In this document: positions 14,667-21,294 of the stretch, one piece after another
Layout of the letters: the number at the start of each line of letters is the position of its first letter
Position numbering within the stretch: the stretch's first letter is position 1
Assembly: GCA_946887425.1 (NCBI GenBank)
Contig: CAMPKW010000011.1
Location: forward strand, 1-23,402
DNA from: an uncultured Candidatus Saccharibacteria bacterium
GTDB lineage: Bacteria; Patescibacteria; Saccharimonadia; Saccharimonadales; UBA6022
DNA length: 23,402 nucleotides
Direction: 5' to 3'
The notes under the pieces: model-generated
Told to the model about the DNA's origin: nothing
What the model saw: the letters and a program-made list of their open reading frames with translations, nothing else
Databases searched by the model: none
Made by a program: the position numbers and the translations under genes

Positions 14667-14906
14667 ATGGGGGCGTCTGTTCTTGAAAGTAGGGTTACGA
14701 TGTATGTTTCACGCAGTGACGAGATTGCACTTCTCGGCATGGCCGAGAACATGTTTGGCATAGTTGCGAAGAATTATCAGCAACTTGCAGGAGCCTTACG
14801 CGAAATTAGCAATCAGACGCTCGATCATAAGAATCCCAACTGGGAATCCCAGAGGGACTACCAGCTTCGTGTTGTTACGTTCATCCAGGTCCACAAGATC
14901 AAGTAG
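14667..14906 (+). CDS. Small hypothetical protein
   Basis: 79 aa, soluble, family not recognised. GGAAGGA (14654-14660) lies 6 nt before the ATG, so I prefer this start over an in-frame TTG at 14640. The middle is helical in character (EIALLGMAENMFGIVAKNYQ) and the end is basic (VHKIK). It is the first gene of a two-gene unit between the rpoC terminator and another terminator; the next gene begins 9 nt later. No function can be assigned. Confidence 0.7.
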   Translation: MGASVLESRVTMYVSRSDEIALLGMAENMFGIVAKNYQQLAGALREISNQTLDHKNPNWESQRDYQLRVVTFIQVHKIK

Positions 14907-14915
14907 AGGAAGATC

Positions 14916-15149
14916 ATGGCAGAAACTAAAGTAAGTAAAATCGCCGCCGAGGCGCACGAGACGTTCGGGTTGAAAATCCCGGCAATTCTCGAAGCCAGGA
15001 CTGACGGCGATGTCGCTGTCATTCTGCGAGCGGAGAGGCGCACTCTTATTGCGACTGGTCATAAAGACCATTTGGCAATTGCCGATGAGGCAGAGAGGTT
15101 TATTCGTGCTCGTCACCTCCATCAAGGTGCCTATGATACACCTCGCTAA
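14916..15149 (+). CDS. Small hypothetical protein
   Basis: 77 aa, soluble, family not recognised. AGAGGAAG (14905-14912) overlaps the stop of the preceding gene and serves as its ribosome site, so the two genes are likely translated from one mRNA. The chain begins with a helix-like charged part (AETKVSKIAAEAHETFG), has a central VAVILRAERRTLIATGH stretch, and ends HQGAYDTPR. No membrane segment or known motif. Confidence 0.7.
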   Translation: MAETKVSKIAAEAHETFGLKIPAILEARTDGDVAVILRAERRTLIATGHKDHLAIADEAERFIRARHLHQGAYDTPR

Positions 15150-15163
15150 CACCGCCCGTTGAG

Positions 15164-15209
15164 AAGGCCCGCTGAGTAGCTCAGCGCAAGCCTGCTCAGC
15201 GGGCCTTTT
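15164..15209 (+). terminator. Terminator after the 14667-15149 pair
   Basis: A 13-bp stem AAGGCCCGCTGAG (15164-15176) / CTCAGCGGGCCTT (15195-15207) with an 18-nt loop, then TT. The loop holds a second CTCAGC (15180-15185) that could pair with GCTGAG instead. Confidence 0.85.
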
Positions 15210-15227
15210 CTCTGTAAAAAAATACTA

Positions 15228-15256
15228 TTGCAATTTTGATAACGCAGGAATATTCT
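15228..15256 (+). promoter_or_regulatory. Promoter of the 15328-15531 gene
   Basis: TTGCAA (15228-15233), 17-nt spacer, TATTCT (15251-15256). The first downstream ATG is at 15267. Confidence 0.5.
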
Positions 15257-15266
15257 AGAGGCAAGC

Positions 15267-15356
15267 ATGATTTTCTATCCGGGAAGTCGCAAATGCCGAT
15301 CGTACTCTATGGTCCTGGGGGACAAAGATGTCGAAGTACCCATTTCTAGACGGTGA
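15267..15356 (+). CDS. Possible leaderless upstream ORF overlapping the 15328 gene
   Basis: 29 codons (MIFYPGSRKCRSYSMVLGDK and onward) ending TGA at 15354-15356, in a different frame from the 15328 ORF and overlapping its first 29 nt. Its ATG is 10 nt after the -10, a little farther than in the other leaderless cases. It may be a regulatory uORF or chance. Confidence 0.25.
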   Translation: MIFYPGSRKCRSYSMVLGDKDVEVPISRR

Positions 15357-15531
15357 TACGCCAAAGAAATGTAAAAAACAGATCAAAAGAGTCTTGAGTG
15401 CGCATCCAAATGCACGCAAGGAGTGCGAGGCGGGAAGAATAGGCAAGGCAGCTGCACTGCTAGCAGCCGACAACTACTTCACCACTGCACATTGGCTGGT
15501 TCAATACTGCACACGTCACGTGCGCGTCTGA
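15328..15531 (+). CDS. Small basic hypothetical protein
   Basis: 67 aa, family not recognised. Lys/Arg-rich N-terminal half (PKKCKKQIKRVLSAHPNARK) and an Ala-rich helix (GKAAALLAADNYF), with three cysteines (KKCKK, KECEAG, QYCTRH). The ATG at 15328 has GGGGGA (15317-15322) upstream, a fair ribosome site. It is bounded by a promoter and a terminator as a single-gene unit. A nucleic-acid-binding role could be guessed from its charge, but nothing in the sequence proves one. Confidence 0.6.
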   Translation: MSKYPFLDGDTPKKCKKQIKRVLSAHPNARKECEAGRIGKAAALLAADNYFTTAHWLVQYCTRHVRV

Positions 15532-15548
15532 ACCTGTAATTGCCCGAG

Positions 15549-15599
15549 AGAGGAGCCCGTGAAGATTCTTCGCGTGAAGCCTTCCCGGGCTCTTCTTTT
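15549..15599 (+). terminator. Terminator before the rpsL promoter
   Basis: An 11-bp stem AGAGGAGCCCG (15549-15559) / CGGGCTCTTCT (15586-15596) with one G-U pair, a 26-nt loop that can form its own small hairpin (GAAG/CTTC), and TTT after it. Confidence 0.85.
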
Positions 15600-15602
15600 A
15601 TC

Positions 15603-15631
15603 TTGAAATAACTGCCCATATCTGGTATGAT
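15603..15631 (+). promoter_or_regulatory. rpsL-rpsG promoter
   Basis: TTGAAA (15603-15608), 17-nt spacer, TATGAT (15626-15631) with upstream TG (extended -10). Predicted +1 is about 15637-15638, giving a leader of about 150 nt. Confidence 0.8.
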
Positions 15632-15636
15632 CATTT

Positions 15637-15672
15637 ATGAGTTTCCTCTCTAAGGATTGTCAGGCGCATTGA
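15637..15672 (+). CDS. Possible leaderless 11-codon leader peptide of rpsL (MSFLSKDCQAH)
   Basis: The ATG is 5 nt after the -10 box, at the predicted transcription start; stop TGA at 15670-15672. The rest of the leader can form GAGATA (15744-15749)/TATCTC (15755-15760) or, instead, CTTAT (15753-15757)/ATAAG (15765-15769) just before the ribosome site. No terminator-like hairpin was seen, so any control would be translational. Confidence 0.35.
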   Translation: MSFLSKDCQAH

Positions 15673-15787
15673 ATGTGTACACGCCAGGCGAACGCCCTAG
15701 AGGATGACATAGCGAGGCGATGCTGAAGCCAAACTATACAAAAGAGATACATCTTATCTCGACAATAAGTGAATAACAGGAGTTTTA

Positions 15788-16201
15788 ATGCCAACAATCA
15801 ATCAATTGGTACGAAAGCCTCGCAAGATTGCTAATAAAAAGAGTAAATCACCTGCGCTTGGCCGTATCCATAATGCACTAAAGACTCGTTACTACGATCA
15901 AGATGCTCCGCTAAAGCGTGGTGTATGTATCAAAGTAACGACAAAGACACCAAAAAAGCCTAACTCGGCGCTTCGTAAAGTTGCTCGTGTTCGCTTGACT
16001 AACGGTCAAGAAGTTTGGGCTTACATTGGTGGTGAAGGTCACAACCTCCAGGAGCACGCTGTTGTGCTCGTACGTGGTGGTCGTGTGCCAGACCTTCCAG
16101 GTGTTCGTTACCACATCGTTCGTGGTGCGCTCGACCTTCAGGGAGTTGCAAAGCGTCAACAAGGCCGTTCTAAGTACGGTGCTAAGAAGGAAGATAAGTA
16201 A
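15788..16201 (+). CDS. rpsL: 30S ribosomal protein S12
   Basis: 137 aa decoding-centre protein. Conserved blocks: [33 protein letters not shown] (from residue 54), [12 protein letters not shown], and [14 protein letters not shown]. The N-terminal region is 13 residues longer than in E. coli before KRGVC. The lysine equivalent to E. coli mature Lys42 is kept (Lys56), but the one equivalent to mature Lys87 is Pro101 (GGRVPDLPG instead of GGRVKDLPG). AGGAG (15778-15782) lies 5 nt before the ATG. It is the first gene of an rpsL-rpsG pair; the rpsG ATG follows the stop directly. Confidence 0.98.
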   Translation: MPTINQLVRKPRKIANKKSKSPALGRIHNALKTRYYDQDAPLKRGVCIKVTTKTPKKPNSALRKVARVRLTNGQEVWAYIGGEGHNLQEHAVVLVRGGRVPDLPGVRYHIVRGALDLQGVAKRQQGRSKYGAKKEDK

Positions 16202-16681
16202 ATGCCTCGTAAAGTAACTAAATCACTACAACGCGTTCCATCACCTGATCGTAAGTATCAGAGCCCAATGGTGCAGCGCCTTATCAACAAGTCTATGCTT
16301 GATGGTAAAAAACTAGTTGCAGAGCGTGCTGTTTACACTGCGCTTGAAATTGCAGCAAAGAAGCTTGATTCAGAAGATCCACTTGCGGTTTTTGAAAAGG
16401 CTCTTAAGAATGTTTCACCAAATTTCGAAGTTAAGTCTCGTCGTGTTGGTGGTGCAAACTACCAGATCCCATTCCCAGTCGCCGGTCACCGTCAGCTGCA
16501 CTATGCATTTAGCTGGCTTGTCCAGTCTGCACGTGCACGCAGCGGCATGCCGTACGCTCAGCGTCTCGCTCTTGAGATCATTGATGCGCACAACGAAGCC
16601 GGTGCTGCCTTCAAAAAGAAGGAAGACACACACAAGATGGCCGAAGCAAACCGTGCATTCGCACACTTTGCTCGTTCATAG
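16202..16681 (+). CDS. rpsG: 30S ribosomal protein S7
   Basis: 159 aa primary 16S rRNA-binding protein of the small-subunit head. Typical features: MPRKVTKSLQRVPSPDRKYQ start, KSRRVGGANYQIP, and the C-terminal HKMAEANRAFAHFARS. The ATG follows the rpsL stop without a gap; an AAGGAAG in the rpsL end is its ribosome site. In E. coli S7 represses the str operon by binding between rpsL and rpsG; with no intercistronic gap here, such a site would have to be elsewhere. fusA does not follow; a terminator does. Confidence 0.98.
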   Translation: MPRKVTKSLQRVPSPDRKYQSPMVQRLINKSMLDGKKLVAERAVYTALEIAAKKLDSEDPLAVFEKALKNVSPNFEVKSRRVGGANYQIPFPVAGHRQLHYAFSWLVQSARARSGMPYAQRLALEIIDAHNEAGAAFKKKEDTHKMAEANRAFAHFARS

Positions 16682-16697
16682 TCAGCTGAAGTACAGC

Positions 16698-16733
16698 ATA
16701 AAATATCCTCGTCACTTGGCGGGGATATTTTAT
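16698..16733 (+). terminator. rpsLG terminator
   Basis: A 14-bp stem 16698-16711 / 16720-16733 (one T-G pair), loop TCACTTGG, with the T run in the 3' arm (ATATTTTAT). The A/T-rich base makes it potentially bidirectional. Confidence 0.88.
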
Positions 16734-16751
16734 GTAGGTAAGACAATGTTG

Positions 16752-16757
16752 TATAGT
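16752..16757 (+). promoter_or_regulatory. -10 box of the 16777-17772 gene
   Basis: TATAGT; the -35 (TTTATG, 16729-16734, 17-nt spacer) is weak and overlaps the rpsG terminator. Predicted +1 near 16764 is the first base of the AGAGGAG ribosome site, so the leader is about 13 nt. Confidence 0.5.
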
Positions 16758-16776
16758 GTGGATAGAGGAGCTGCAA

Positions 16777-17772
16777 ATGACCGACCGTGATCCCGGGGAC
16801 GTATCACCTGAACGAAGTAGAAAGCTACTGCCATCGGAGGAGATGTTTATTCAGGCTCGCAGGGCTCAGCAGGAAATGAAGGGCTACAGACTAGGACTTG
16901 ATGATCTCGATTCACTAGCAAAGACTCATTGTAGAGAGCTAAATGATGTGGCGCAGCAGGCGGAGCTGATTGGTGAAAAAATATCTGTCGATGCTGATCA
17001 AGTTGTTACGGTTAATAATGTCCATCAGAAATACGAGAGTCAACAGATTGATGGACACCAGCCAGATGATGTTGAGCGGCTTGAGAGAATTAGCGGCAGC
17101 TTTGCTGGCTATGGATACTATATTGCCCCTCAAGATCAAGGCTACGCCTGCACGATTGGAGCTAAAATTATCACAGGGTATGATAGGACATTGCCATTTT
17201 CTGATGCCTCATCTGTCGTGTTTTGTCCTGTTGGTGAGTCCTGGCCGGAATTCAATCGTGAACAAAAAGATCACCATCTTGAAGATATACGTGCACAGCT
17301 GCGCGAGGCAATCGAGGCTGCAGATTGGCAGGCGGCCGATAGAGTGTCGCCACTAGATGTTGCGTACGCCATTGGCGACGTTGACAGGTTAATGGCTGGA
17401 CGAACAATAGAAGATGTTGGCTTTTTAAACACCATCTCTCTTACGGTGCCGCTTTTGTTAAAGCAGCTTGAATCTGTGCCGCATTCTGACCTAATAGGTG
17501 TACGCCTGCTTGAGCTACTCTCGACACAGCTCGAATTACCGCAGAAGTTGCACCTGAGTGCTCATAAGTACAGGAGTCCAATCGGTACATCCGCGGGCTG
17601 GATGGTGTATGTTGATCCGGGCGGGCGCCCTAGGGAGCTTGAAAATTTTGAAGCACATTTGGATATGGCACAAGCCACATACCGGTCCGAGCTATTTCTC
17701 ATTGGCATGCATGAAGATCGACCAGTGCAGGTCGCACTGAGCGATATCGTCTCGATAAAGCCGGCGATCTAG
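16777..17772 (+). CDS. Hypothetical protein, 331 aa
   Basis: A soluble acidic protein with no recognised domain, signal peptide or membrane helix. AGAGGAG (16764-16770) lies 6 nt before the ATG, which decides this start over an in-frame GTG at 16756. The N-terminal 100 residues look helical and charged (QARRAQQEMKGYRLGLDDLD). The middle has a Tyr/Gly-rich turn (GSFAGYGYYIAPQDQG), and the C-terminal part ends ALSDIVSIKPAI. It occupies the place where fusA would stand in a standard str operon. I found no evidence of mobility. Confidence 0.75.
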   Translation: MTDRDPGDVSPERSRKLLPSEEMFIQARRAQQEMKGYRLGLDDLDSLAKTHCRELNDVAQQAELIGEKISVDADQVVTVNNVHQKYESQQIDGHQPDDVERLERISGSFAGYGYYIAPQDQGYACTIGAKIITGYDRTLPFSDASSVVFCPVGESWPEFNREQKDHHLEDIRAQLREAIEAADWQAADRVSPLDVAYAIGDVDRLMAGRTIEDVGFLNTISLTVPLLLKQLESVPHSDLIGVRLLELLSTQLELPQKLHLSAHKYRSPIGTSAGWMVYVDPGGRPRELENFEAHLDMAQATYRSELFLIGMHEDRPVQVALSDIVSIKPAI

Positions 17773-17871
17773 TCGGCTAAGCAGGGGTGCGACACTCAGT
17801 GTGAGAAAAGTCACAGTTAATTAAGGGTGGGTGAGATATGCTACGGCCAGGTCATTAACAAGGAGTTGTGT

Positions 17872-18255
17872 ATGAAATTTATATCATCAAAAGTTCATGG
17901 TGTGTTGGATTATCTTGTCGCTGCAGCATTATTCTTTGCTCCCATTATCTTTGGATTTCATTCAATAGGTGGTGCGGCGGTAGTCATCCCTATGGTGTTG
18001 GGTGTGTTACTTGCTCTGTATAGTCTTTGTACGCGGTACGAGCTGGGCGTTTTGAAGCTTATCGATTTTCAGTATCATCTAGCCATTGATGTAGTTGCTG
18101 CAATATTTTTAGCAGCATCGCCATTTCTGTTCGGCTTTATTGACCAAGCACCAAATGCGTGGTTGCCTCATATTCTTGTCGGCGTTGCAATCGTGTTGGT
18201 TGTTATGGTTTCAAGACCCGTGCCAGAGACGCAAATGCGAAATATTGCCATGTAA
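17872..18255 (+). CDS. SPW-repeat-type membrane protein
   Basis: 127 aa with four predicted helices arranged as two similar halves: KVHGVLDYLVAAALFFAPIIFG and FQYHLAIDVVAAIFLAASPF. The HGVLDYLV start and the repeated A(S)P-x-x-FGF pattern are those of SPW-repeat proteins, although the first repeat lacks the exact SPW triplet. The function of the family is not known; an inner-membrane location is expected. AAGGAG (17860-17865) lies 6 nt before the ATG. A weak -10 (TATGCT, 17837-17842) without a clear -35 may be its promoter. Confidence 0.75.
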   Translation: MKFISSKVHGVLDYLVAAALFFAPIIFGFHSIGGAAVVIPMVLGVLLALYSLCTRYELGVLKLIDFQYHLAIDVVAAIFLAASPFLFGFIDQAPNAWLPHILVGVAIVLVVMVSRPVPETQMRNIAM

Positions 18256-18316
18256 TCCTTGTGCTGCAGCGAGTGGATGCAGGGGCGTAGTGAAAGTAAG
18301 CTCGAGAACGGTGTGA

Positions 18317-18325
18317 TGGTATAAT
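18317..18325 (+). promoter_or_regulatory. Extended -10 promoter of the YajQ-family gene (leaderless)
   Basis: TGG plus a perfect TATAAT (18320-18325), 6 nt before the ATG at 18332. The -35 is poor, as is usual with an extended -10. Confidence 0.75.
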
Positions 18326-18331
18326 AAACAC

Positions 18332-18826
18332 ATGGCAACATTTTCTTTTGATATAGTTTCTGAATACGACAAAGCGGAGATGAATAACGTTTTCGCACAA
18401 GTAGAGCGAGAAATTGGCAATCGCTACGACTTTAAAGGTACGCCGGCGGCAATTGAATGGCTGGGGGATAAAACTGGCTTTAAGATCATCGGTTCAGGGC
18501 AATGGCAGCTCGATGCGGTTCTTGATGTGATTCGAAAAAAACTTTCATCGCGCGATCAGAGCTCCAAGGTGCTTGATTTGTCGAAGACTCCGACTGAGAG
18601 TAATCTAAAATCGACATGGGAGATTCCATTTAAACAGGGGCTTTCTCAAGACAACGCTAAGATTATTACGAAAAAACTTCGTGATGAGGCGCCCAAAGTA
18701 AAAGCTCAGATTCAAGGTGATGCCGTCCGTGTTACAAGCTCGAGTAAAGATGAGCTGCAGCAGGTCATTCAGCTTCTTTCAGGTGCAGACTATGATTTTG
18801 CGTTACAATTCATCAACTACCGCTAA
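18332..18826 (+). CDS. YajQ family (DUF520) nucleotide/nucleic-acid-binding protein
   Basis: 164 aa, the full family length. Family hallmarks: the MATFSFDIVSEYDKAEMNNV start, NRYDFKG (about 30-36), the IPFKQGLSQDNAKIITK block, and the end DYDFALQFINYR. YajQ proteins have two ferredoxin/RRM-like domains; some members bind cyclic di-GMP and others bind nucleic acid. Which applies here cannot be told, and no c-di-GMP enzyme is in the window. No Shine-Dalgarno sequence; the ATG is 6 nt after the -10 box. Its last 14 nt overlap the end of the convergent kinase gene. Confidence 0.93.
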   Translation: MATFSFDIVSEYDKAEMNNVFAQVEREIGNRYDFKGTPAAIEWLGDKTGFKIIGSGQWQLDAVLDVIRKKLSSRDQSSKVLDLSKTPTESNLKSTWEIPFKQGLSQDNAKIITKKLRDEAPKVKAQIQGDAVRVTSSSKDELQQVIQLLSGADYDFALQFINYR

Positions 18827-19667
18827 GAACTTTTAATCGAACTTTTTCAATTTTGTAGGTAAGGGGCGTGGTTAGGTGGCTTACTTCTCCGTCACGGGAT
18901 ACCGAAAGTCTTGTATGTCTGGAAGTGATAGTGAATGATGTCGTTTTAAAAGCTATGAAATCACTAAGGATGTGGAGCTGGCCAGTGAGCGCATGTACGA
19001 ATACTTTCACGAGTCCCTGCCTGGTTTTGGAGTTTAGTATGTACACAGAGAGTATTCCTTCTGTGAGCGACTCGCGTCCCGTTGGACCGAAAGTGTCGAG
19101 CTTGTAGTCGTTGTTACCGACAAATACAAAGGGCGTAGTGAGGTGTTCGTTATTGATCGTTACGTCGTACGTTCGGTACCGCATGAGGGCACGCAGGCTA
19201 CCTATGATAGCTGCTGGCCACTTGCCAAGCGTATCCTCGAGCCGCTTGCGAGCATGGAGCGACGCAGGGTACATGCCGATGCTTGAATTGTTAATAAAGA
19301 AAAGACCATTCACCGAGGCGACATCGACATGCCGTGGTTTCGCTGCTTTTATATTTTTAATTGCAATCTCTAGATCTTGATCGACGCCGAGGTCTTTCGT
19401 GAAATGATTGAGTGTTCCGCCCGGCAGGGGGATTAGTGTCGCTTCTGTGCCGGCAATGAGTCCTGCGATCGAACTGATTGTGCCGTCGCCGCCAATAACG
19501 GCAATGTATTCACTATTTTTAGTTGGTGTTTTTAATTGCGCCATAAATCCCTTCTTGACCTGTACGACTTGCGAGATGGTGATGTTATGCGCTTCGAATA
19601 ATCTTCTTAATTCGCTCAGTGGACGGGAGCTTCCGGATTCTGGATTGTAGACCAGTGTTATCTTCAT
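18813..19667 (-). CDS. Diacylglycerol kinase-like lipid kinase (DAGK_cat family)
   Basis: 284 aa. It has the nucleotide-binding motif GGDGT (59-63) after the NPESGSS loop (8-14), then PGGTLNHF (82-89) and INNSSIGMYP, all typical of the DagK/YegS/BmrU family that phosphorylates diacylglycerol or related lipids with ATP. No membrane helix is evident; family members work at the membrane surface. Its ATG overlaps the stop of the PAP2 gene by 4 nt (ATGA), so the two are translationally coupled. The 3' end runs into the YajQ gene from the opposite side, with a 14-nt overlap and no visible terminator. Confidence 0.9.
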   Translation of the reverse strand: MKITLVYNPESGSSRPLSELRRLFEAHNITISQVVQVKKGFMAQLKTPTKNSEYIAVIGGDGTISSIAGLIAGTEATLIPLPGGTLNHFTKDLGVDQDLEIAIKNIKAAKPRHVDVASVNGLFFINNSSIGMYPASLHARKRLEDTLGKWPAAIIGSLRALMRYRTYDVTINNEHLTTPFVFVGNNDYKLDTFGPTGRESLTEGILSVYILNSKTRQGLVKVFVHALTGQLHILSDFIAFKTTSFTITSRHTRLSVSRDGEVSHLTTPLTYKIEKVRLKVLSGS

Positions 19668-20203
19668 GTGAGGCTTGGCTTGATGAGGAGGATAATGATA
19701 GCAAGGCCAATGGCACCAACTAGCCAGCCGCCAATGACATCACTGGCGAAGTGAGCGCCAAGGTATATGCGAGAAATACCGATAGAGAGGATGAGTAGCC
19801 CTAGTACGACTGCGCATATAACCCCCCACGGGCCTGGGAGCGCGTGCAGGGCAAGAAAAGCAAGAAGGCCATAGGTCACCATTGAGCCGGCACTGTGGCC
19901 GCTAGGAAAGCTATAGCTTTGTATGAGCATCTCTTCGACATATCCGGTGGCCGGGCGCTCGCGTTGGAATGTGAGTTTCGCCACGGCATTGAGTCCTATT
20001 GTTGCTACTGCGGTCGCGCCGGCCATCCAGAGTCGGGTATTTGTATGCGTTATACCCCAAAGGACAATTATTGCGCTGATTGAAAGAGTGATGATCGGCA
20101 GGCCAATAAAACTTACGGCATGCATATACGAGCTGAGCCACTGTGGCCAAAGTGCTATCTTTGTACTTATTCGATTGTCGAAGTTGCTAAATAGACTAAA
20201 CAT
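19664..20203 (-). CDS. PAP2-family membrane phosphatase
   Basis: 179 aa integral membrane enzyme. The three-part phosphatase signature is complete: K76-x6-R83-P84, PSGHS (100-104), and S144-R145-x5-H151-x3-D155. Hydrophobic segments lie around 30-50, 57-75, 108-122, 127-143 and 156-175. PAP2 enzymes remove phosphate from phosphatidate, undecaprenyl diphosphate or similar lipids. Coupling to a lipid kinase suggests a phosphorylation/dephosphorylation pair on lipids or lipid carriers (inference). No Shine-Dalgarno sequence is seen before the ATG; a possible extended -10 (TGC then TAAGCT) ends 6 nt upstream, so the start may be leaderless. Confidence 0.9.
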   Translation of the reverse strand: MFSLFSNFDNRISTKIALWPQWLSSYMHAVSFIGLPIITLSISAIIVLWGITHTNTRLWMAGATAVATIGLNAVAKLTFQRERPATGYVEEMLIQSYSFPSGHSAGSMVTYGLLAFLALHALPGPWGVICAVVLGLLILSIGISRIYLGAHFASDVIGGWLVGAIGLAIIILLIKPSLT

Positions 20204-20245
20204 ACTACTAGCTTAGCAAATCGCGAAATATATCTCTTAAGAATA

Positions 20246-20274
20246 TATACAAAATGCCAACTAGGTTGTAGTAT
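20246..20274 (+). promoter_or_regulatory. Promoter of the 20281-21213 gene (leaderless)
   Basis: TATACA (20246-20251), 17-nt spacer, TAGTAT (20269-20274), then the ATG 6 nt later. It lies in a 77-nt A/T-rich divergent region shared with the PAP2 gene. Confidence 0.5.
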
Positions 20275-20280
20275 TTTTAC

Positions 20281-21213
20281 ATGGAAGAGTACCAGGGATT
20301 AGAGCAGCGAACCGTATCGTTTGGATCACTCGAGCGTCTCGAAGAGCTGGCGTATGACCCCTATGTAGACTCGGTTAATAACAAAGCTGATGAGATAGAA
20401 GACATTCTTAATAGCTTAGAGTCGTCCGAGGTAGAGCGGGCGGCCTTTCGGGATTCACTTAATCGCGATTGGCGTTTTATGAATACGACATTGGAAGTAA
20501 CTGGGAATGTATTAATCGATGAAGGCAAAATCACCCATGAGATCCCGAGCTATGAACGGTACGCGGTGGAGGACCAGCCGCTTACCTCTACGGGCTTTGT
20601 CATTATTCCTGTTGTAGCCGTCATGGACGACGAGGTATTAACGAGCTACAAGGTCGCTTATTCGTTCGCTACTGCAGGTCGAAATGTGGCAATGTTAAGA
20701 GATGAGATGATAAGTCAATTTCCCAACGATTCATATGAGACTGTAGAGAAGCGTCTTCTTTATCATCATGCCGACGAAGTCCTATTCATTAATAATAGGC
20801 TTCAGCAGCAGGATGAAAAGGATGAGCTGCGTGTTCTTGGCTTTAAAGATTACTACGTTGATTTAGATCTTTTCGAAGAGGGTGTCGAGCAGTTTATTGT
20901 CGATATCCAAAAACATCTCTTCGAGTCTATGCAATTTGACGAAGGACTCCCGTACGTCATCGATTATATGGTTGACGCTCCAGGTACGGAAGATGACTTG
21001 ACGGAGCTTCGCCTGATTGTAAATCCTACTGCTATTTTGCTGCGCCCGCTCGATGACAATAGCGATACGACGCCTTGTCGTTATGCGCCATGGATAGAGC
21101 TGATGGTTCATGGCGGCAGCCCGAATGGCGATCCGTCGTTACTCTGTATCCCACTCCGCTGTGTACAGTCAATGTATTCAATCCGTGATCATATTTACCG
21201 CTCCGCACTCTAG
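20281..21213 (+). CDS. Hypothetical protein, 310 aa
   Basis: A soluble, strongly acidic protein with no recognised domain. The N-terminal third is helical and charged (ADEIEDILNSLESSEVERAA); the middle has a hydrophobic strand pattern (STGFVIIPVVAVMDDEVL); the C-terminal half contains RLIVNPTAILLRPLDD and four prolines near the end. There is no Shine-Dalgarno sequence; the ATG 6 nt after a -10 box supports a leaderless start. It resembles the 16777-17772 orphan in size and acidity, but I could not align them with confidence. The fusA promoter overlaps its stop codon. Confidence 0.75.
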   Translation: MEEYQGLEQRTVSFGSLERLEELAYDPYVDSVNNKADEIEDILNSLESSEVERAAFRDSLNRDWRFMNTTLEVTGNVLIDEGKITHEIPSYERYAVEDQPLTSTGFVIIPVVAVMDDEVLTSYKVAYSFATAGRNVAMLRDEMISQFPNDSYETVEKRLLYHHADEVLFINNRLQQQDEKDELRVLGFKDYYVDLDLFEEGVEQFIVDIQKHLFESMQFDEGLPYVIDYMVDAPGTEDDLTELRLIVNPTAILLRPLDDNSDTTPCRYAPWIELMVHGGSPNGDPSLLCIPLRCVQSMYSIRDHIYRSAL

Positions 21214-21239
21214 TCATAATGGCAATTCTTTGGTATAAT
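21211..21239 (+). promoter_or_regulatory. fusA promoter
   Basis: TAGTCA (21211-21216, overlapping the previous stop codon), 17-nt spacer, TATAAT (21234-21239) with upstream TG (extended -10). Predicted +1 is about 21246-21247. Confidence 0.75.
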
Positions 21240-21246
21240 ATAGGGG

Positions 21247-21294
21247 ATGAGCTATTTTTTATGTCAAAAATTAGCAATGACAATTAACCAATAA
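21247..21294 (+). CDS. Possible leaderless 15-codon leader peptide of fusA (MSYFLCQKLAMTINQ)
   Basis: ATG 7 nt after TATAAT at the predicted transcription start; stop TAA (21292-21294) is joined directly to AAGGAAG (21294-21300), the fusA ribosome site. Termination of the mini-ORF would place a ribosome on the fusA initiation site. No hairpin is evident in the 63-nt leader. Confidence 0.4.
   Translation: MSYFLCQKLAMTINQ

Noticed and set aside
18827..18866. A terminator between the YajQ-family gene and the convergent kinase gene
   Set aside because: There are T runs (ACTTTT, ACTTTTTC) but no stable stem before them.
18868..19650. Long forward-strand open frames opposite the lipid kinase gene
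   Set aside because: They are antisense to a gene with clear catalytic motifs, lack promoters and ribosome sites, and encode low-complexity Ser/Thr-rich peptides.
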